The notes under the pieces are model-generated. The model was not told the origin of the DNA, searched no databases, and worked only from the letters and a program-made list of their open reading frames with translations. Below are positions 19,882-28,554 of a DNA stretch of 64,000 nt, piece after piece. The position numbers were made by a program, and so were the translations under genes. Source of the DNA: Thermus parvatiensis (GTDB lineage: Bacteria; Deinococcota; Deinococci; Deinococcales; Thermaceae); NCBI RefSeq assembly GCF_001535545.1, contig NZ_CP014141.1:496001-560000 (forward strand), in the 5' to 3' direction. Position 1 is the stretch's first letter; each line of letters starts with the position of its first letter.

Positions 19882-21538
19882 ACCTGGAAGACCCCGATGC
19901 GGAGGGGTTCTTTCTCGGGATTCAGGGCGCAGGCCTCGAGGGCCTTGATGAGCCACTTTCGGGTCTCGTGGGGGAAGATCACCCCGTCCACCCAGAGCCT
20001 GGCGGCGGCGTAGCGGGGGTCTAGGGTCTCCTCGTAGCGGCCCTTGATGCGCTCGTAGAGCTCCTTGAGCTCCTCGTCCGAGGGCTCCTTCCCCTCCCGT
20101 TTTAGCTTTTCCACCTCCAGCTCCAAAAGGGTCTTCGCCGCCTGGGCCCCGCCCATCACGGCGTACTTGGCGCTGGGCCAGGCGAAGAGGAACCGGGGGG
20201 CGTAGGCCTTGCCCGCAAGGGCGTAGTTCCCCGCCCCGAAGGACCCCCCGAGGATCAGGGTAATCTTGGGCACCACCGAGTTGGAAACGGCGTTCACCAG
20301 CTTCGCCCCCCGCCTTATGATCCCCGCCTGTTCCGACTCCTTTCCCACCATGAAGCCCGTCACGTCCTGGAGGAAGAGGAGGGGGATCCCCATCTGGTTG
20401 ACCTCGAGGATGAACCGGGCCGCCTTGTCCGCCGCCTCGGCATAGATGACCCCGCCCACTTCAATCCGCCCCCGCTTTTTGAGGACGAGGCGCTGGTTGC
20501 CCACGATGCCCACCGGGTACCCCCCGATCCGGGCGAAGCCGGTGACCAGGGTCTCGCCGTACCCCCCCTTGTACTCCAAAAACTCCGAGCCGTCCACCAG
20601 GCGGGCGATCACCTCCCGCAGGTCGTAGGGGCGGGAACCGTCGGGGGAGACCAGGCCGTAAAGGTCCTCAATGGGGTAAAGGGGTTCCTTGGGCGCTTTG
20701 CGCCCTTCCGCCCAAGGGGCGAGGCGGGGGGGCGGGTAGAGGGCGGCGAGCTCTCTTATGCGCGCCAAAGCCGCCTCGTCCGAGGGCTCGTAGAAGTCCA
20801 CGGTGCCGGAGACCTCGTAGTGCATCTTGGCCCCCCGAGCTCCTCGGAGGAGACCTCCTGGCCGATGGCCGCCTTCACCAGGGCGGGGCCCGCGAGGTAG
20901 AGGCCGCTCCCCTCCGTCATGATGAGGACGTCCGTCATCACGGGCAGGTAGGCCCCCCCGGCCACGCAGTTCCCCATGATGGCGGAGATCTGGGGGATGC
21001 CCAGGGCCGACATGCGGGCGTTCAGGTAGAAGATGCGGCCGAAGTCGTCCTGGTCGGGGAAGACATCGTCCTGGAGGGGGAGGAAGACCCCGGCGGAGTC
21101 CACCAGGTAGACCGTGGGGATGCGGTTTTCCAGGGCGATGGTCTGGGCCCGGATCACCTTCTTGGCAGTGATGGGAAAGAAAGCCCCCGCCTTCACCGTG
21201 GCGTCGTTGGCGATGATCATCCAGTCCCGCCCCTGGATGCGGCCGATCCCCGTGACCACTCCTCCCGAAGGGGCCCCGCCCCATTCCTCGTACATCCCCC
21301 ACCCGGCGAAGGCCATGAGCTCGTAGAACTCCGTGCCGGGGTCTATGAGCTTTTGTATGCGCTCCCTGGCGGTGAGGCGGCCCTTCTTGTGCTGCCGCTC
21401 CACGGCCTTGGGGCCACCTCCCTGGCGCACCCTTTCCAGGCTTTCCCTGAAGTCCCGCACCAGGGCCACCCAGGCGTCCTTGTTGGCCTTGAAGGTGGGG
21501 CTTTCCCGGTCCTCCGGGCGCAGGGCGGTTTCCAGCAT
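19878..21538 (-). CDS. Acyl-CoA carboxylase carboxyltransferase (propionyl/methylcrotonyl type), frame broken
   Basis: Two carboxyltransferase domains make a subunit of about 553 residues that moves the carboxyl group from biotin to an acyl-CoA. The N-terminal half has KKGRLTARERIQKLIDPGTE, NDATVKAGAFFPITAKK and GNCVAGGAYLP. The C-terminal half has FLQDVTGFMVG, GSFGAGNYALAGKAY and FAWPSAKYAVMGG. The last block is typical of methylcrotonyl- and geranyl-CoA carboxylase beta chains. The C run at 20831-20836 lacks one base; repair reads ELGGAKMHYEVSGTVDF. TATAAT lies 6 bases before the ATG, so the mRNA is leaderless. No biotin-carboxylase gene is nearby. The HMG-CoA lyase at 45.5 kb would suit a leucine pathway. 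Confidence 0.88.
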
Positions 21539-21556
21539 GGCCCGATTATAACGCTT

Positions 21557-22057
21557 TTATGCCTCTTCGTGGAAAAGCGTGGGGGCCTGGGGCGGGCAGG
21601 GCGCCTTGGCCTGGGATTGGGCCTGGCGCCTCGCCTCCCGGTCCACCCGTTCGTTCTCCGGGTGGCCTGTGTGCCCCTTCACGAAGTGGAAGCGCACCCG
21701 GTGGGGGGCCATGGCGAGGAGGAGGGCCTCCCAGAGGTCGCGGTTTTTCACGGGCTTGCCCTCCGCCGTCCGCCAGCCCCTTTTCCGCCAGCCTTCCAGC
21801 CAGCCCTCGGTGAAGGCCTTCTTGAGGTAGTGGCTGTCGGTGTAGAGGTCCACCTCGCAAGGCTCCTTGAGGGCCTTTAGGCCCTCTATGGCCGCCTTGA
21901 GCTCCATGCGGTTGTTGGTGGTGCAGGGCTCTCCCCCGGAGAGGAGCTTTTCGTGGGCGTGGAAGCGGAGGAGGGCCGCCCACCCCCCGGGCCCGGGGTT
22001 GCCCAGGCAGGCCCCGTCGGTGAAGAGGGCCACGCGTTTCCTGGGGGAGGGGTTCAC
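21557..22057 (-). CDS. rnhA: Ribonuclease HI
   Basis: This 166-residue RNase HI degrades RNA in RNA-DNA hybrids. The catalytic acidic residues are in [24 protein letters not shown] and NERVDREA. The sequence is that of the well-studied T. thermophilus enzyme as I remember it, with three apparent changes (GGEPC where I recall GGEAC, AKAPC for AKTPC, PPQAP for PPRAP). That is the clearest sign this is not strain HB8. The GTG start overlaps the stop of the glyoxalase gene (GTGA), and the frame is intact. Confidence 0.97.
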   Translation of the reverse strand: MNPSPRKRVALFTDGACLGNPGPGGWAALLRFHAHEKLLSGGEPCTTNNRMELKAAIEGLKALKEPCEVDLYTDSHYLKKAFTEGWLEGWRKRGWRTAEGKPVKNRDLWEALLLAMAPHRVRFHFVKGHTGHPENERVDREARRQAQSQAKAPCPPQAPTLFHEEA

Positions 22058-22439
22058 GTTTCCTCCAGGCCCCAGATCCGCGCCGGGGCGAGCTCCACCA
22101 GGTTGCCGGCGGGGTCCTGGGTGTAGAGGCTCTTTCCCTGGGGCCACTCGGCCCACCACACCGGGTAGCCCGCCGCCTTGAGGCGCGCTTCCCAGGCGGG
22201 AAGCTCCTCCTCCTCCACCCGGAAGGCCACGTGGACGCTGCCTTTGGCCCCGTGGGGAGGGAGGTGGGTTTCCTTTGCCGTGAGCTTTGGGTTGAAGACC
22301 AGGAACACCCCCGCCCGGCGCGGAAGAAGGCGTGCCGGGGCGGTTTGAACTGAAAGCAGGGAAGGCCCAAGACCCCTTCGTAGAAGGCCCGGGCCTTCTC
22401 CAGGTCCTCGGCGTATACGGAAGTCTCCAGAACCTCCAC
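22054..22439 (-). CDS. Glyoxalase/bleomycin-resistance (VOC) family protein, frame broken
   Basis: This single vicinal-oxygen-chelate protein is about 128 residues after repair. It opens [26 protein letters not shown], a standard VOC first betaalphabetabetabeta unit, and closes [20 protein letters not shown], where the glutamate is the usual metal ligand. The C run at 22308-22312 lacks one base; repair reads [16 protein letters not shown]. The substrate is unknown: glyoxalase, dioxygenase and resistance proteins share this fold. The GTG start overlaps the stop of the GYD gene upstream by one base. Confidence 0.82.
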
Positions 22440-22726
22440 TACTTGAGCCGGGCGATGAGGTCGGCCACGGGAATGGCCTCGAGGGTCATCGTCTTCACGC
22501 TTCCCCTCGAGGCCAGGTGGAGCATGGCCCGGGCCACCGCCAGGGCATCCTCTGCCTCCACGATGTTCACGAAGTCATAGGGCCCCAAAACCGCGTACTG
22601 GGCCACCACCTTGACCCCGAAGTCCCGCTCCAGCTCCTGGTTCACTTCCTTGATGCGCTCGGGGTTTTTCACCAGGGTCTCAGCGCCGTCATCCGTGAGG
22701 GTGCTGAGAACGATAAAGGTGGGCAT
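22439..22726 (-). CDS. GYD-domain protein
   Basis: This 95-residue alpha+beta protein starts PTFIVLSTLTDDGAETLVKN and carries the motif GPYDFVNIVEAED that gives the GYD family its name (often GxYD). Such proteins form ferredoxin-like oligomers of unknown function. An AAAGGAGG precedes the ATG, one of the few genes here with both a full promoter (TTGTCA-17-TATCCT) and a ribosome site. Glyoxalase and rnhA follow with one- and four-base overlaps, so the three form an operon. Confidence 0.8.
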   Translation of the reverse strand: MPTFIVLSTLTDDGAETLVKNPERIKEVNQELERDFGVKVVAQYAVLGPYDFVNIVEAEDALAVARAMLHLASRGSVKTMTLEAIPVADLIARLK

Positions 22727-22746
22727 CTTGGCCTCCTTTCCCCCTT

Positions 22747-22775
22747 AGGATAGCCCAGGAGTTCCAGTTTGACAA
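22747..22775 (-). promoter_or_regulatory. Promoter of the GYD-glyoxalase-rnhA operon
   Basis: On the minus strand TTGTCA (22770-22775), a 17-bp spacer and TATCCT (22747-22752) precede the ATG at 22726 by 20 bases, leaving room for the visible AAAGGAGG. It is one of the best two-part promoters in the window. Confidence 0.7.
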
Positions 22776-22780
22776 TCGAG

Positions 22781-23352
22781 CTAGTCTTCCTGAGGCGTTT
22801 CCAGAGAAATACCGCTATAGACCTCCTCCAAGGAGAGGGTTCCTTGGGGCAGGGCAAGGGTACCTCCCCTTCTGTGAAGACCTGATAGAGGATGCCCGTG
22901 GCCTTTTTCTGATAAAGCTCTATTCGCCTTTCTTGGATATCCGCCAATACATACCCTTGCAAGGAAGGCAGGGAAAGATACCGCCAAAGCTTCTCCCGCC
23001 GGTCTATACCTTCGGTACTTGGGGAAAGGACCTCCACCACCAGGCAGGGAGCTTCCTCGTAGTAGGGGTTTTGGGGCGGGGGAGCACAGACCACCATGAG
23101 ATCCGGGTAGTAGACGGTCCTTTCCCCCACCTTGAGCTTCATATCCGCCACGTAGAGGCGGCATCCCTGCCTACGGGCTAAGGGGCCCAGGAGAAGGGCC
23201 AGGTTGGTGGTTAAAAGGGCGTGAGCCCGGCTGGCCCCGGCCATGGCGTAGGGCAGGCCCTCCACCAGCTCATGCTTGGTTTCGGACCGGGCCTCCCATT
23301 CCAGATACTCTTCCAAGGAAAGGGGTTTCAGGGCCTTGGCGGGTTCGCCCAT
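22781..23352 (-). CDS. Uma2-family (DUF820) endonuclease-like protein, frame broken
   Basis: This protein, about 190 residues after repair, has a restriction-endonuclease-like fold. It shows the Uma2 pattern LSLEEYLEWEARSETKHELVEG, TVYYPDLMVV (catalytic Asp) and APCLVVEVLSPST with the E-x-V core. The C run at 22866-22869 lacks one base; the repaired tail reads TLALPQGTLSLEEVYSGISL. Base composition is visibly less GC-rich than the neighbours, as is common for this expanded, mobile family. Its role is unknown. The ATG overlaps the guaA stop (ATGA). Confidence 0.82.
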
Positions 23353-24863
23353 CACTCCCATTCTATGGTGGCGGGAGGCTTGGAGGTGAGGTCGTAGACC
23401 ACCCGGCCGATCTCCGGCACCCTGCGGGTGATGCGCCGGGCTGCCTCGTCCAGGAAGTCCAGGGGCAGCCTGGCCCAGTCGGCGGTCATGAAGTCCTCGG
23501 TGGTCACGGCCCTTAAGGCCAGAACGTAGCCGTACTTCCGCTCGTCCCCTGCCACGCCTACGCTCCGCACGGGGGTGAGGACCGCCAGGGCCTGGGCCAC
23601 CTGGGAATAAAGCCCCCACTCCCTTAGAAGGCTTATGAAGATATCGTCGGCCCGCCGGAGGATGTCCAGTTTTTCCTCCGTGACCTCCCCCAGGATGCGC
23701 ACCGCCAGGCCCGGCCCCGGGAAAGGGTGGCGCAGGCGGATAGGGTCGGGAAGGCCGAGAAGCAGGGCGAGTTCCCGCACCTCATCCTTGAAGAGAAGGC
23801 GGAAGGGCTCGAGGAGCTCGAACTTCAAATCTTCAGGAATACCGCCCACGTTGTGGTGGCTTTTGATCTTGGCCGCTCCCGGTTCCCCGGCGGACTCGAT
23901 CACGTCGGGGTAGAGGGTCCCCTGGGCGAGGAACCGGAAAGGGCCTGCTTCCCGGGCCACCAGGGAGAAGACCTCCACGAACTCCCGCCCGATGATCCGG
24001 CGCTTTTCCTCGGGATCTTCCACCCCCTTGAGAGCTTTAAGGAAGCGCTCCCTGGCGTCCACCACCCGGAGGTTTACCCCGAGGGCTTTAAGGGCTCCTT
24101 CCACCTCCTCCCGTTCCCCCAGGCGCAGGAGGCCGTGGTCCACGAAGACCGCCAGGTGGTTCACCCGGGCCTTGGCCAAGAGGAGGGCCAGGGTGCTGGA
24201 GTCCACCCCGCCGGAAACCGCCAGGAGCACCCGGTCCTCGCCCACCCTTTCCCGCACTTCCTTAACCAGGCTTTCCAGCACGTGCTCCGGAGTCCAGTCC
24301 CGTTTTACCCCAGCGATCTCCAGGAAGTTTTCCAGGATCTGCATCCCCTTGGGGGTATGGGCCACCTCGGGGTGGAACTGGACGGCGAAGGTCTTTCCGT
24401 CGGGGGCTTCCATGGCCGCCACGGGGTTTTCCTCGGTTTCCGCCACCACCCGCCACCCCGGGGGAAGCTCGGTCACCGCGTCCTGGTGGCTCATCCAGAC
24501 CTGGACCTCCCCCTCCAATCCCCGGAAGAGGGAGCCCTCGTGGCGGGTGAGGAGGGCCTTGCCGTACTCGGCCCTACCGGAGCGCTCCACTCTCCCCCCA
24601 AGCTCCTGGGCGAGGAGCTGCATCCCGTAGCAGATCCCCAGGATGGGAAGCCCCAGGGAGAAAAGCCTGGGGTCGGGGCGGGGGGCATCGGGGTCAAAGA
24701 CGCTATTGGGTCCGCCGGAGAGGATTAGGGCTTGGGGCTTGTGCTTAAGGATTTCCTCCAGGCTCGCCCGCCCCGGCAGGATCAGGGAAAAGACCCGAAG
24801 CTCGCGGAGCCTCCTTGCGATGAGCCGCGTGTACTGGGAGCCGAAATCCAGGACCAGGACCAC
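23352..24863 (-). CDS. guaA: GMP synthase (glutamine-hydrolysing)
   Basis: GMP synthase, 503 residues, aminates XMP to GMP. The N-terminal glutamine amidotransferase has [13 protein letters not shown] with the catalytic Cys and [11 protein letters not shown] with the His. The ATP-pyrophosphatase domain has the [11 protein letters not shown]-loop. The C-terminal dimerisation domain ends [11 protein letters not shown], the universal GuaA terminus. The GTG start has TAGACT (24870-24875 on the minus strand) 6 bases upstream and is probably leaderless. The frame is intact. Confidence 0.96.
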   Translation of the reverse strand: MVLVLDFGSQYTRLIARRLRELRVFSLILPGRASLEEILKHKPQALILSGGPNSVFDPDAPRPDPRLFSLGLPILGICYGMQLLAQELGGRVERSGRAEYGKALLTRHEGSLFRGLEGEVQVWMSHQDAVTELPPGWRVVAETEENPVAAMEAPDGKTFAVQFHPEVAHTPKGMQILENFLEIAGVKRDWTPEHVLESLVKEVRERVGEDRVLLAVSGGVDSSTLALLLAKARVNHLAVFVDHGLLRLGEREEVEGALKALGVNLRVVDARERFLKALKGVEDPEEKRRIIGREFVEVFSLVAREAGPFRFLAQGTLYPDVIESAGEPGAAKIKSHHNVGGIPEDLKFELLEPFRLLFKDEVRELALLLGLPDPIRLRHPFPGPGLAVRILGEVTEEKLDILRRADDIFISLLREWGLYSQVAQALAVLTPVRSVGVAGDERKYGYVLALRAVTTEDFMTADWARLPLDFLDEAARRITRRVPEIGRVVYDLTSKPPATIEWE

Positions 24864-24875
24864 GCCAAGAGTCTA

Positions 24876-25487
24876 CTACGCCTCCAGGTGGAGCCTGAGC
24901 TGGTGCAGGAGGTCGGCGGGGCTGCGTACCGGGTACTCCAGGCGCTCCAGGAGGGCCTCGGCGGGCTGGTCCAAAAGGCGCAAGCCCTTGAGCCTGGCCA
25001 GGAGGGCCTCCTTGTCCGCGGGGAAGTCTAGGCCCTTCACCGCCTTGAGGACCAGGACGGCCCAGGGGATGCCCATCATCTCCACAAAGCGCTCCAAGAA
25101 GTAGCCCAGGACCCGGGGTTCCTCCTGCCCTTGGCGGATGGCCCGGTAGGCCGCCTTGGCGAGCCCCCCGGCCACGTGCGTCCTGAGCCTTTCCCCTTCC
25201 TCAAGCTCCTGGATTCGCTTCAGGGCCGCCTCGGGGTCGGCCCGGAGGATCTGGCGCACGGCGGCGCTGGAAAGGCCGAGCTCCTTGGCGATGGCCTCCT
25301 CCCCCTTCATCCCCTCCTGGGCGAGGACCACGGCGTAGGCGGCGGTCATGAGGCTTCCCGCCCAGGTGAGGCGCTTCTTCTCCGCCAGGGCCTTGGGCCC
25401 GCCCACCAGGTCAATCACCTTGAGGAAGACGCGGAGGACGGTGGCCTCGAGGTCCCGCTCCTCCAAGGGCCTAGGGGTTAGCACCAT
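24876..25487 (-). CDS. Helical regulatory-domain protein next to the KaiC-like ATPase
   Basis: This protein has about 203 residues and is mostly alpha-helical. A region near residues 60-90 (EEAIAKELGLSSAAVRQILRADP) reads like a helix-turn-helix. It resembles the 'probable regulatory domain' proteins that in thermophilic archaea accompany KaiC-like ATPases; that comparison is from memory. The start is uncertain. The ATG at 25487 has GGAGGTGA before it. An in-frame ATG at 25502 has TAATAT (25509-25514) exactly 6 bases upstream, giving a leaderless form 5 residues longer. It lies 45 bases downstream of the KaiC-like gene on the same strand. Confidence 0.6.
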   Translation of the reverse strand: MVLTPRPLEERDLEATVLRVFLKVIDLVGGPKALAEKKRLTWAGSLMTAAYAVVLAQEGMKGEEAIAKELGLSSAAVRQILRADPEAALKRIQELEEGERLRTHVAGGLAKAAYRAIRQGQEEPRVLGYFLERFVEMMGIPWAVLVLKAVKGLDFPADKEALLARLKGLRLLDQPAEALLERLEYPVRSPADLLHQLRLHLEA

Positions 25488-25531
25488 ACGCTCACCTCCC
25501 ATAGGCCTATATTAGCATGAAATTTGCCTTC

Positions 25532-26359
25532 CTAATGCTCACCCAAGGGCGGGCCCACTTCTAAAAGCCCCTCGGGCCGGATGTAGAGGAGGTGGGTGCG
25601 GGTGTCGTGCCCACTGAGGCGGCAGCCGTCTATGCGGAGGAGGCGGACCAATTCCCCCAGGCCCACCCGGTAGAGCTTGGCCAAGGCGGGGCTCATCACC
25701 AGGACCTTGGCGAGGACTAAGGTGGCGTCCAGGATGTGGCTCACGGCGTAGCCGCCCGCCGCCTCGGCGGAGAGCTCCTCGTGGCCGGAGCGCTTCTGGC
25801 TCACCATGAGGGCAGTGAGGCCGAAGCGCTTGCTGAAGGCGTAGACCTGGCGCACCACCTGGCGGGCGGCGATCTCCTTGGCCTCGTAGAGGCCCGTGAG
25901 GGAGTCCACCACCAGGTGCCGGGCCCCGCTTTGGAGCCCCTCCTCGAGGGTGGCGAAGAGGGTGGGGAGGTCCTCCCGAAGCACGGCGTGGGTGGCGGCG
26001 TCCGCGATGAGGATCCGTTCCAGCACCCTCTCCTTAAGGCCCATGGCCCGGGCCCGAAGCTTCAGCCCCTGGACCAGGAGGGGGGCCGGGGCCTCGGTGG
26101 TGACGAAGAGCACCCCTTCGCCCCGCTCTGCCTGCTTTAGGGCAAACTGCTCGGCGAGGAGGCTTTTCCCCGTGTCCGACACCCCGGTCACGTGGACGGC
26201 CGCCCCCCGGGGGAAGCCTCCCAGGGGTTTGGGCTTCAGGGTCTTGGGGTCCAGGGTGAAGAAGAGCTCGTCCAGGCCCTTCACCCCCGTGGGCACCCCT
26301 TCCAGGGGCGGGGCCTTGGCGGAAAGCTCCATGGCGCTTTGCAGCCTAGGCCGGTCCAT
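25532..26359 (-). CDS. KaiC-like RecA-superfamily ATPase
   Basis: This 275-residue single-domain ATPase of the KaiC/RadA group opens [14 protein letters not shown], the KaiC-type start. Walker A is GVSDTGKS (residues 59-66), followed by the TTEAP strand. Walker B is [11 protein letters not shown], and the LMVSQKRSG and [10 protein letters not shown] strands follow. It is one KaiC domain, not the cyanobacterial clock double domain. Single KaiC-like proteins are frequent in archaea as signalling ATPases, so transfer is possible. TAGGAG precedes the ATG. The partner protein downstream probably works with it. The divergent neighbour is luxS. Confidence 0.82.
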   Translation of the reverse strand: MDRPRLQSAMELSAKAPPLEGVPTGVKGLDELFFTLDPKTLKPKPLGGFPRGAAVHVTGVSDTGKSLLAEQFALKQAERGEGVLFVTTEAPAPLLVQGLKLRARAMGLKERVLERILIADAATHAVLREDLPTLFATLEEGLQSGARHLVVDSLTGLYEAKEIAARQVVRQVYAFSKRFGLTALMVSQKRSGHEELSAEAAGGYAVSHILDATLVLAKVLVMSPALAKLYRVGLGELVRLLRIDGCRLSGHDTRTHLLYIRPEGLLEVGPPLGEH

Positions 26360-26397
26360 ACTCCTATTTTGCCCCAGGGCTTTGGTGTAATAGGGGC

Positions 26398-26864
26398 ATG
26401 GCCGAGGTGGAGAGCTTCAGCCTGGACCACACCAAGGTAAGGGCTCCCTACGTGCGCCTGGCGGGGAGGAAGACCCTCGCGGGGGCGTGGTGGAGAAGTA
26501 CGACCTGAGGCTCGCCCAACCCAACCGGGAAGCCCTGCCCACGGGGGCCCTGCATACCCTGGAACACCTCCTGGCAGGCTACCTGCGGGACCACCTGGAA
26601 GGGGTTATTGACCTCTCCCCCATGGGCTGCCGCACGGGGTTTTACCTGGTGGTGGAAGGCCCCTTGGGCGAGGAAAAGGTATTGGTGGCCTTTGAGCGGG
26701 CCTTAAGGGACGTTCTCTTGCACGAGGGACCGGTCCCGGGGGCCAGCTTCCGGGAGTGCGGCAACTACCGGGACCACGACCTCCCTGGGGCCAAGGCCTG
26801 GGCGGAGCGGCTCCTGCGCCAAGGGCTTAGGGTGCAGGCCACGGTGCCCCTGGAGGGGGCATGA
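26398..26864 (+). CDS. luxS: S-ribosylhomocysteine lyase LuxS (frame broken)
   Basis: LuxS cleaves S-ribosylhomocysteine to homocysteine and the autoinducer-2 precursor DPD. The metal-binding HTLEHLLA motif and [17 protein letters not shown] are clear, and it starts [20 protein letters not shown]. The G run at 26481-26485 lacks one base; repair reads [15 protein letters not shown] and gives 155 residues. TGTAAT ends 6 bases before the ATG. The next gene, the nucleosidase that makes its substrate, overlaps by four bases, so the activated-methyl-cycle pair is translationally coupled. Confidence 0.94.
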
Positions 26865-27523
26865 CCGCCTTCTTCGCCGCCGAGCCCGAGGAGGCGGAAG
26901 CCTTAAGGGAAGCCCTGGCCGCCCAAGAGACTTTAGAAGCCCCCTTTCCCCTTTACCAGGGGGAAGGGCTCCTGGTGGCGGAAACGGGCGTGGGCAAGGT
27001 GGCGGCGGCCATGGCCGTGGCCCACGTCCTCACCCGCTTCCGCCCCTCGGAGAGCTTCTTCCTGGGGGTGGCGGGGGCCTTGGACCCCTCTTTACGGGCT
27101 TTGGACCTCCTTTTGGCTGAGCAGGCGGTCCAATGGGACGTGGACCTCACCCCTTTCGGTCGCGCTCCCGGGGAGACCGCCTTGGGGGTGCGCTTCTTCC
27201 CTTCCGACCCGGGCCTCCTAAAGCGAGCGGAAAGGGCGGCCGAGGCCCTGGGTTTTCCGGCGAGGCGGGGGGTGGTGGCCACCGGGGACCGCTTTTTGGC
27301 GGACCCGAAAGAGGCGGAAAGGCTTCGCGCCCTCCACGGGGCGGACGCGGTGGAGATGGAGGGGGCCGCGGCCCTCATGGTGGCCTGGCGCTTCCGCCAC
27401 CCTATGGCCCTGGTGCGGGCCGTGACCGACGGGGCAGGCGAAGGGGCTACGGGGGACTTCCAGGCCTTTTTAAAGGCGGCCTCGAGGCGGCTCGGCCTCT
27501 TGGCCCGGGCCCTGGTAGAGTAA
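26861..27523 (+). CDS. mtnN: S-adenosylhomocysteine/MTA nucleosidase
   Basis: This 220-residue nucleoside phosphorylase-fold hydrolase supplies S-ribosylhomocysteine to LuxS by removing adenine from S-adenosylhomocysteine, and usually also acts on methylthioadenosine. Key motifs are VAETGVGKVAAAMA, the late GDRFLAD, the substrate-binding AVEMEGAAALMVA and the catalytic Asp in VRAVTDGAG. Thermus uses futalosine, whose hydrolase has the same fold, so MqnB is an alternative; the luxS overlap favours the nucleosidase role. Confidence 0.87.
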   Translation: MTAFFAAEPEEAEALREALAAQETLEAPFPLYQGEGLLVAETGVGKVAAAMAVAHVLTRFRPSESFFLGVAGALDPSLRALDLLLAEQAVQWDVDLTPFGRAPGETALGVRFFPSDPGLLKRAERAAEALGFPARRGVVATGDRFLADPKEAERLRALHGADAVEMEGAAALMVAWRFRHPMALVRAVTDGAGEGATGDFQAFLKAASRRLGLLARALVE

Positions 27524-27538
27524 AGGGGGAGGCTACCC

Positions 27539-28462
27539 ATGGAAATCCGGCTTTTCACGGGGAGCGCCCACCCCCTCCTGGCCCAAAGGATCGCCGAGGC
27601 CCTGGGGGTGCCCTTGGGCAAGGCCCTGGTGGACCGGTTTCCTGACGGCGAGATCCGGGTCAGGCTTCTGGAGAGCGTCCGCGGGGAGGACGTCTACCTC
27701 ATCCAGCCCACCTGCCCCCCGGTGAACGACCACCTGATGGAACTCCTCCTCCTGGCCGACGCCGCCAGGCGAAGCTCCGCCGGGCGCATCAACGCGGTCA
27801 TCCCCTACTTTGGCTACGCCCGGCAGGACAAGCAGACCGAGGGCCGCGAGCCCATCAGCGCCAAGCTGGTGGCGGGGCTTTTGGAGAAGGTGGGGGTGGA
27901 GCGGGTCATCGCCATTGACCTCCACGCCCCCCAGATCCAGGGCTTCTTTGACATCCCTGTGGACCACCTCTCCGCCGTGCGCCTCTTTGCCCGCTACCTC
28001 AAAGAGAAGGGGTATACGGAAAACGCCGTGGTGGTATCCCCGGATGCTGGACGGGCCGAGGAGGCGAGGAGGCTTTCCGAACGCCTTGGCCTTCCCTTCG
28101 CCATGCTGGCCAAAAGGCGCCACGGACCCTGGGAAACCTCGGTCACCTACGTGATTGGGGACGTGGAGGGGAAAAGGCCCCTGATCATAGACGATATCGT
28201 TTCTACCGGGGGGACCATACGGCGAGGAGTGGAAGCCCTTCTCCAGGCGGGAGCCTTGCCTGAAGCGGTGGTCCTGGCCACCCACGCTGTCTTGGCGGGA
28301 GACGCTCGGGAAAACCTTTCCCACTCTGGCATCAAGGAGGTGGTTTTCACCGACACCATCCCCCTAAAGGACGGGGGCTACACGGTGCTTTCCACGGCAG
28401 AGCTTCTGGCGCAGGCCATCCGCCACGTCCACACCAACCAGTCGGTGAGCGCCCTCATCTAA
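27539..28462 (+). CDS. prs: Ribose-phosphate pyrophosphokinase (PRPP synthase)
   Basis: PRPP synthase, 307 residues, makes phosphoribosyl pyrophosphate from ribose-5-phosphate and ATP. It shows the family blocks DRFPDGEIRVRL, INAVIPYFGYARQDK, AIDLHAPQIQGFFDIPVDHL and the PRPP loop PLIIDDIVSTGGTI. AAAGGGGGAGG lies ahead of the ATG. It follows the nucleosidase by 15 bases and supplies PRPP to the purine genes at 50-57 kb, though it is not linked to them. The frame is intact and a hairpin follows. Confidence 0.96.
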   Translation: MEIRLFTGSAHPLLAQRIAEALGVPLGKALVDRFPDGEIRVRLLESVRGEDVYLIQPTCPPVNDHLMELLLLADAARRSSAGRINAVIPYFGYARQDKQTEGREPISAKLVAGLLEKVGVERVIAIDLHAPQIQGFFDIPVDHLSAVRLFARYLKEKGYTENAVVVSPDAGRAEEARRLSERLGLPFAMLAKRRHGPWETSVTYVIGDVEGKRPLIIDDIVSTGGTIRRGVEALLQAGALPEAVVLATHAVLAGDARENLSHSGIKEVVFTDTIPLKDGGYTVLSTAELLAQAIRHVHTNQSVSALI

Positions 28463-28523
28463 GGTGTGTCCGCACCGCCCCAGAGGGCACCCGAACCAAG
28501 GCTTGGGGAGCTCCTTTTGTGGC

Positions 28524-28551
28524 CCCCACCGCGGTGAAAGCTGCGGTGGGG
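28524..28551. terminator. Hairpin between convergent prs and uvrC
   Basis: A perfect 9-bp stem CCCCACCGC / GCGGTGGGG (28524-28532, 28543-28551) with a 10-base loop lies between the stop codons of prs and uvrC. There is no long T run on either side, so as an intrinsic terminator it is weak. It probably serves both directions. Confidence 0.6.
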
Positions 28552-28554
28552 TCC

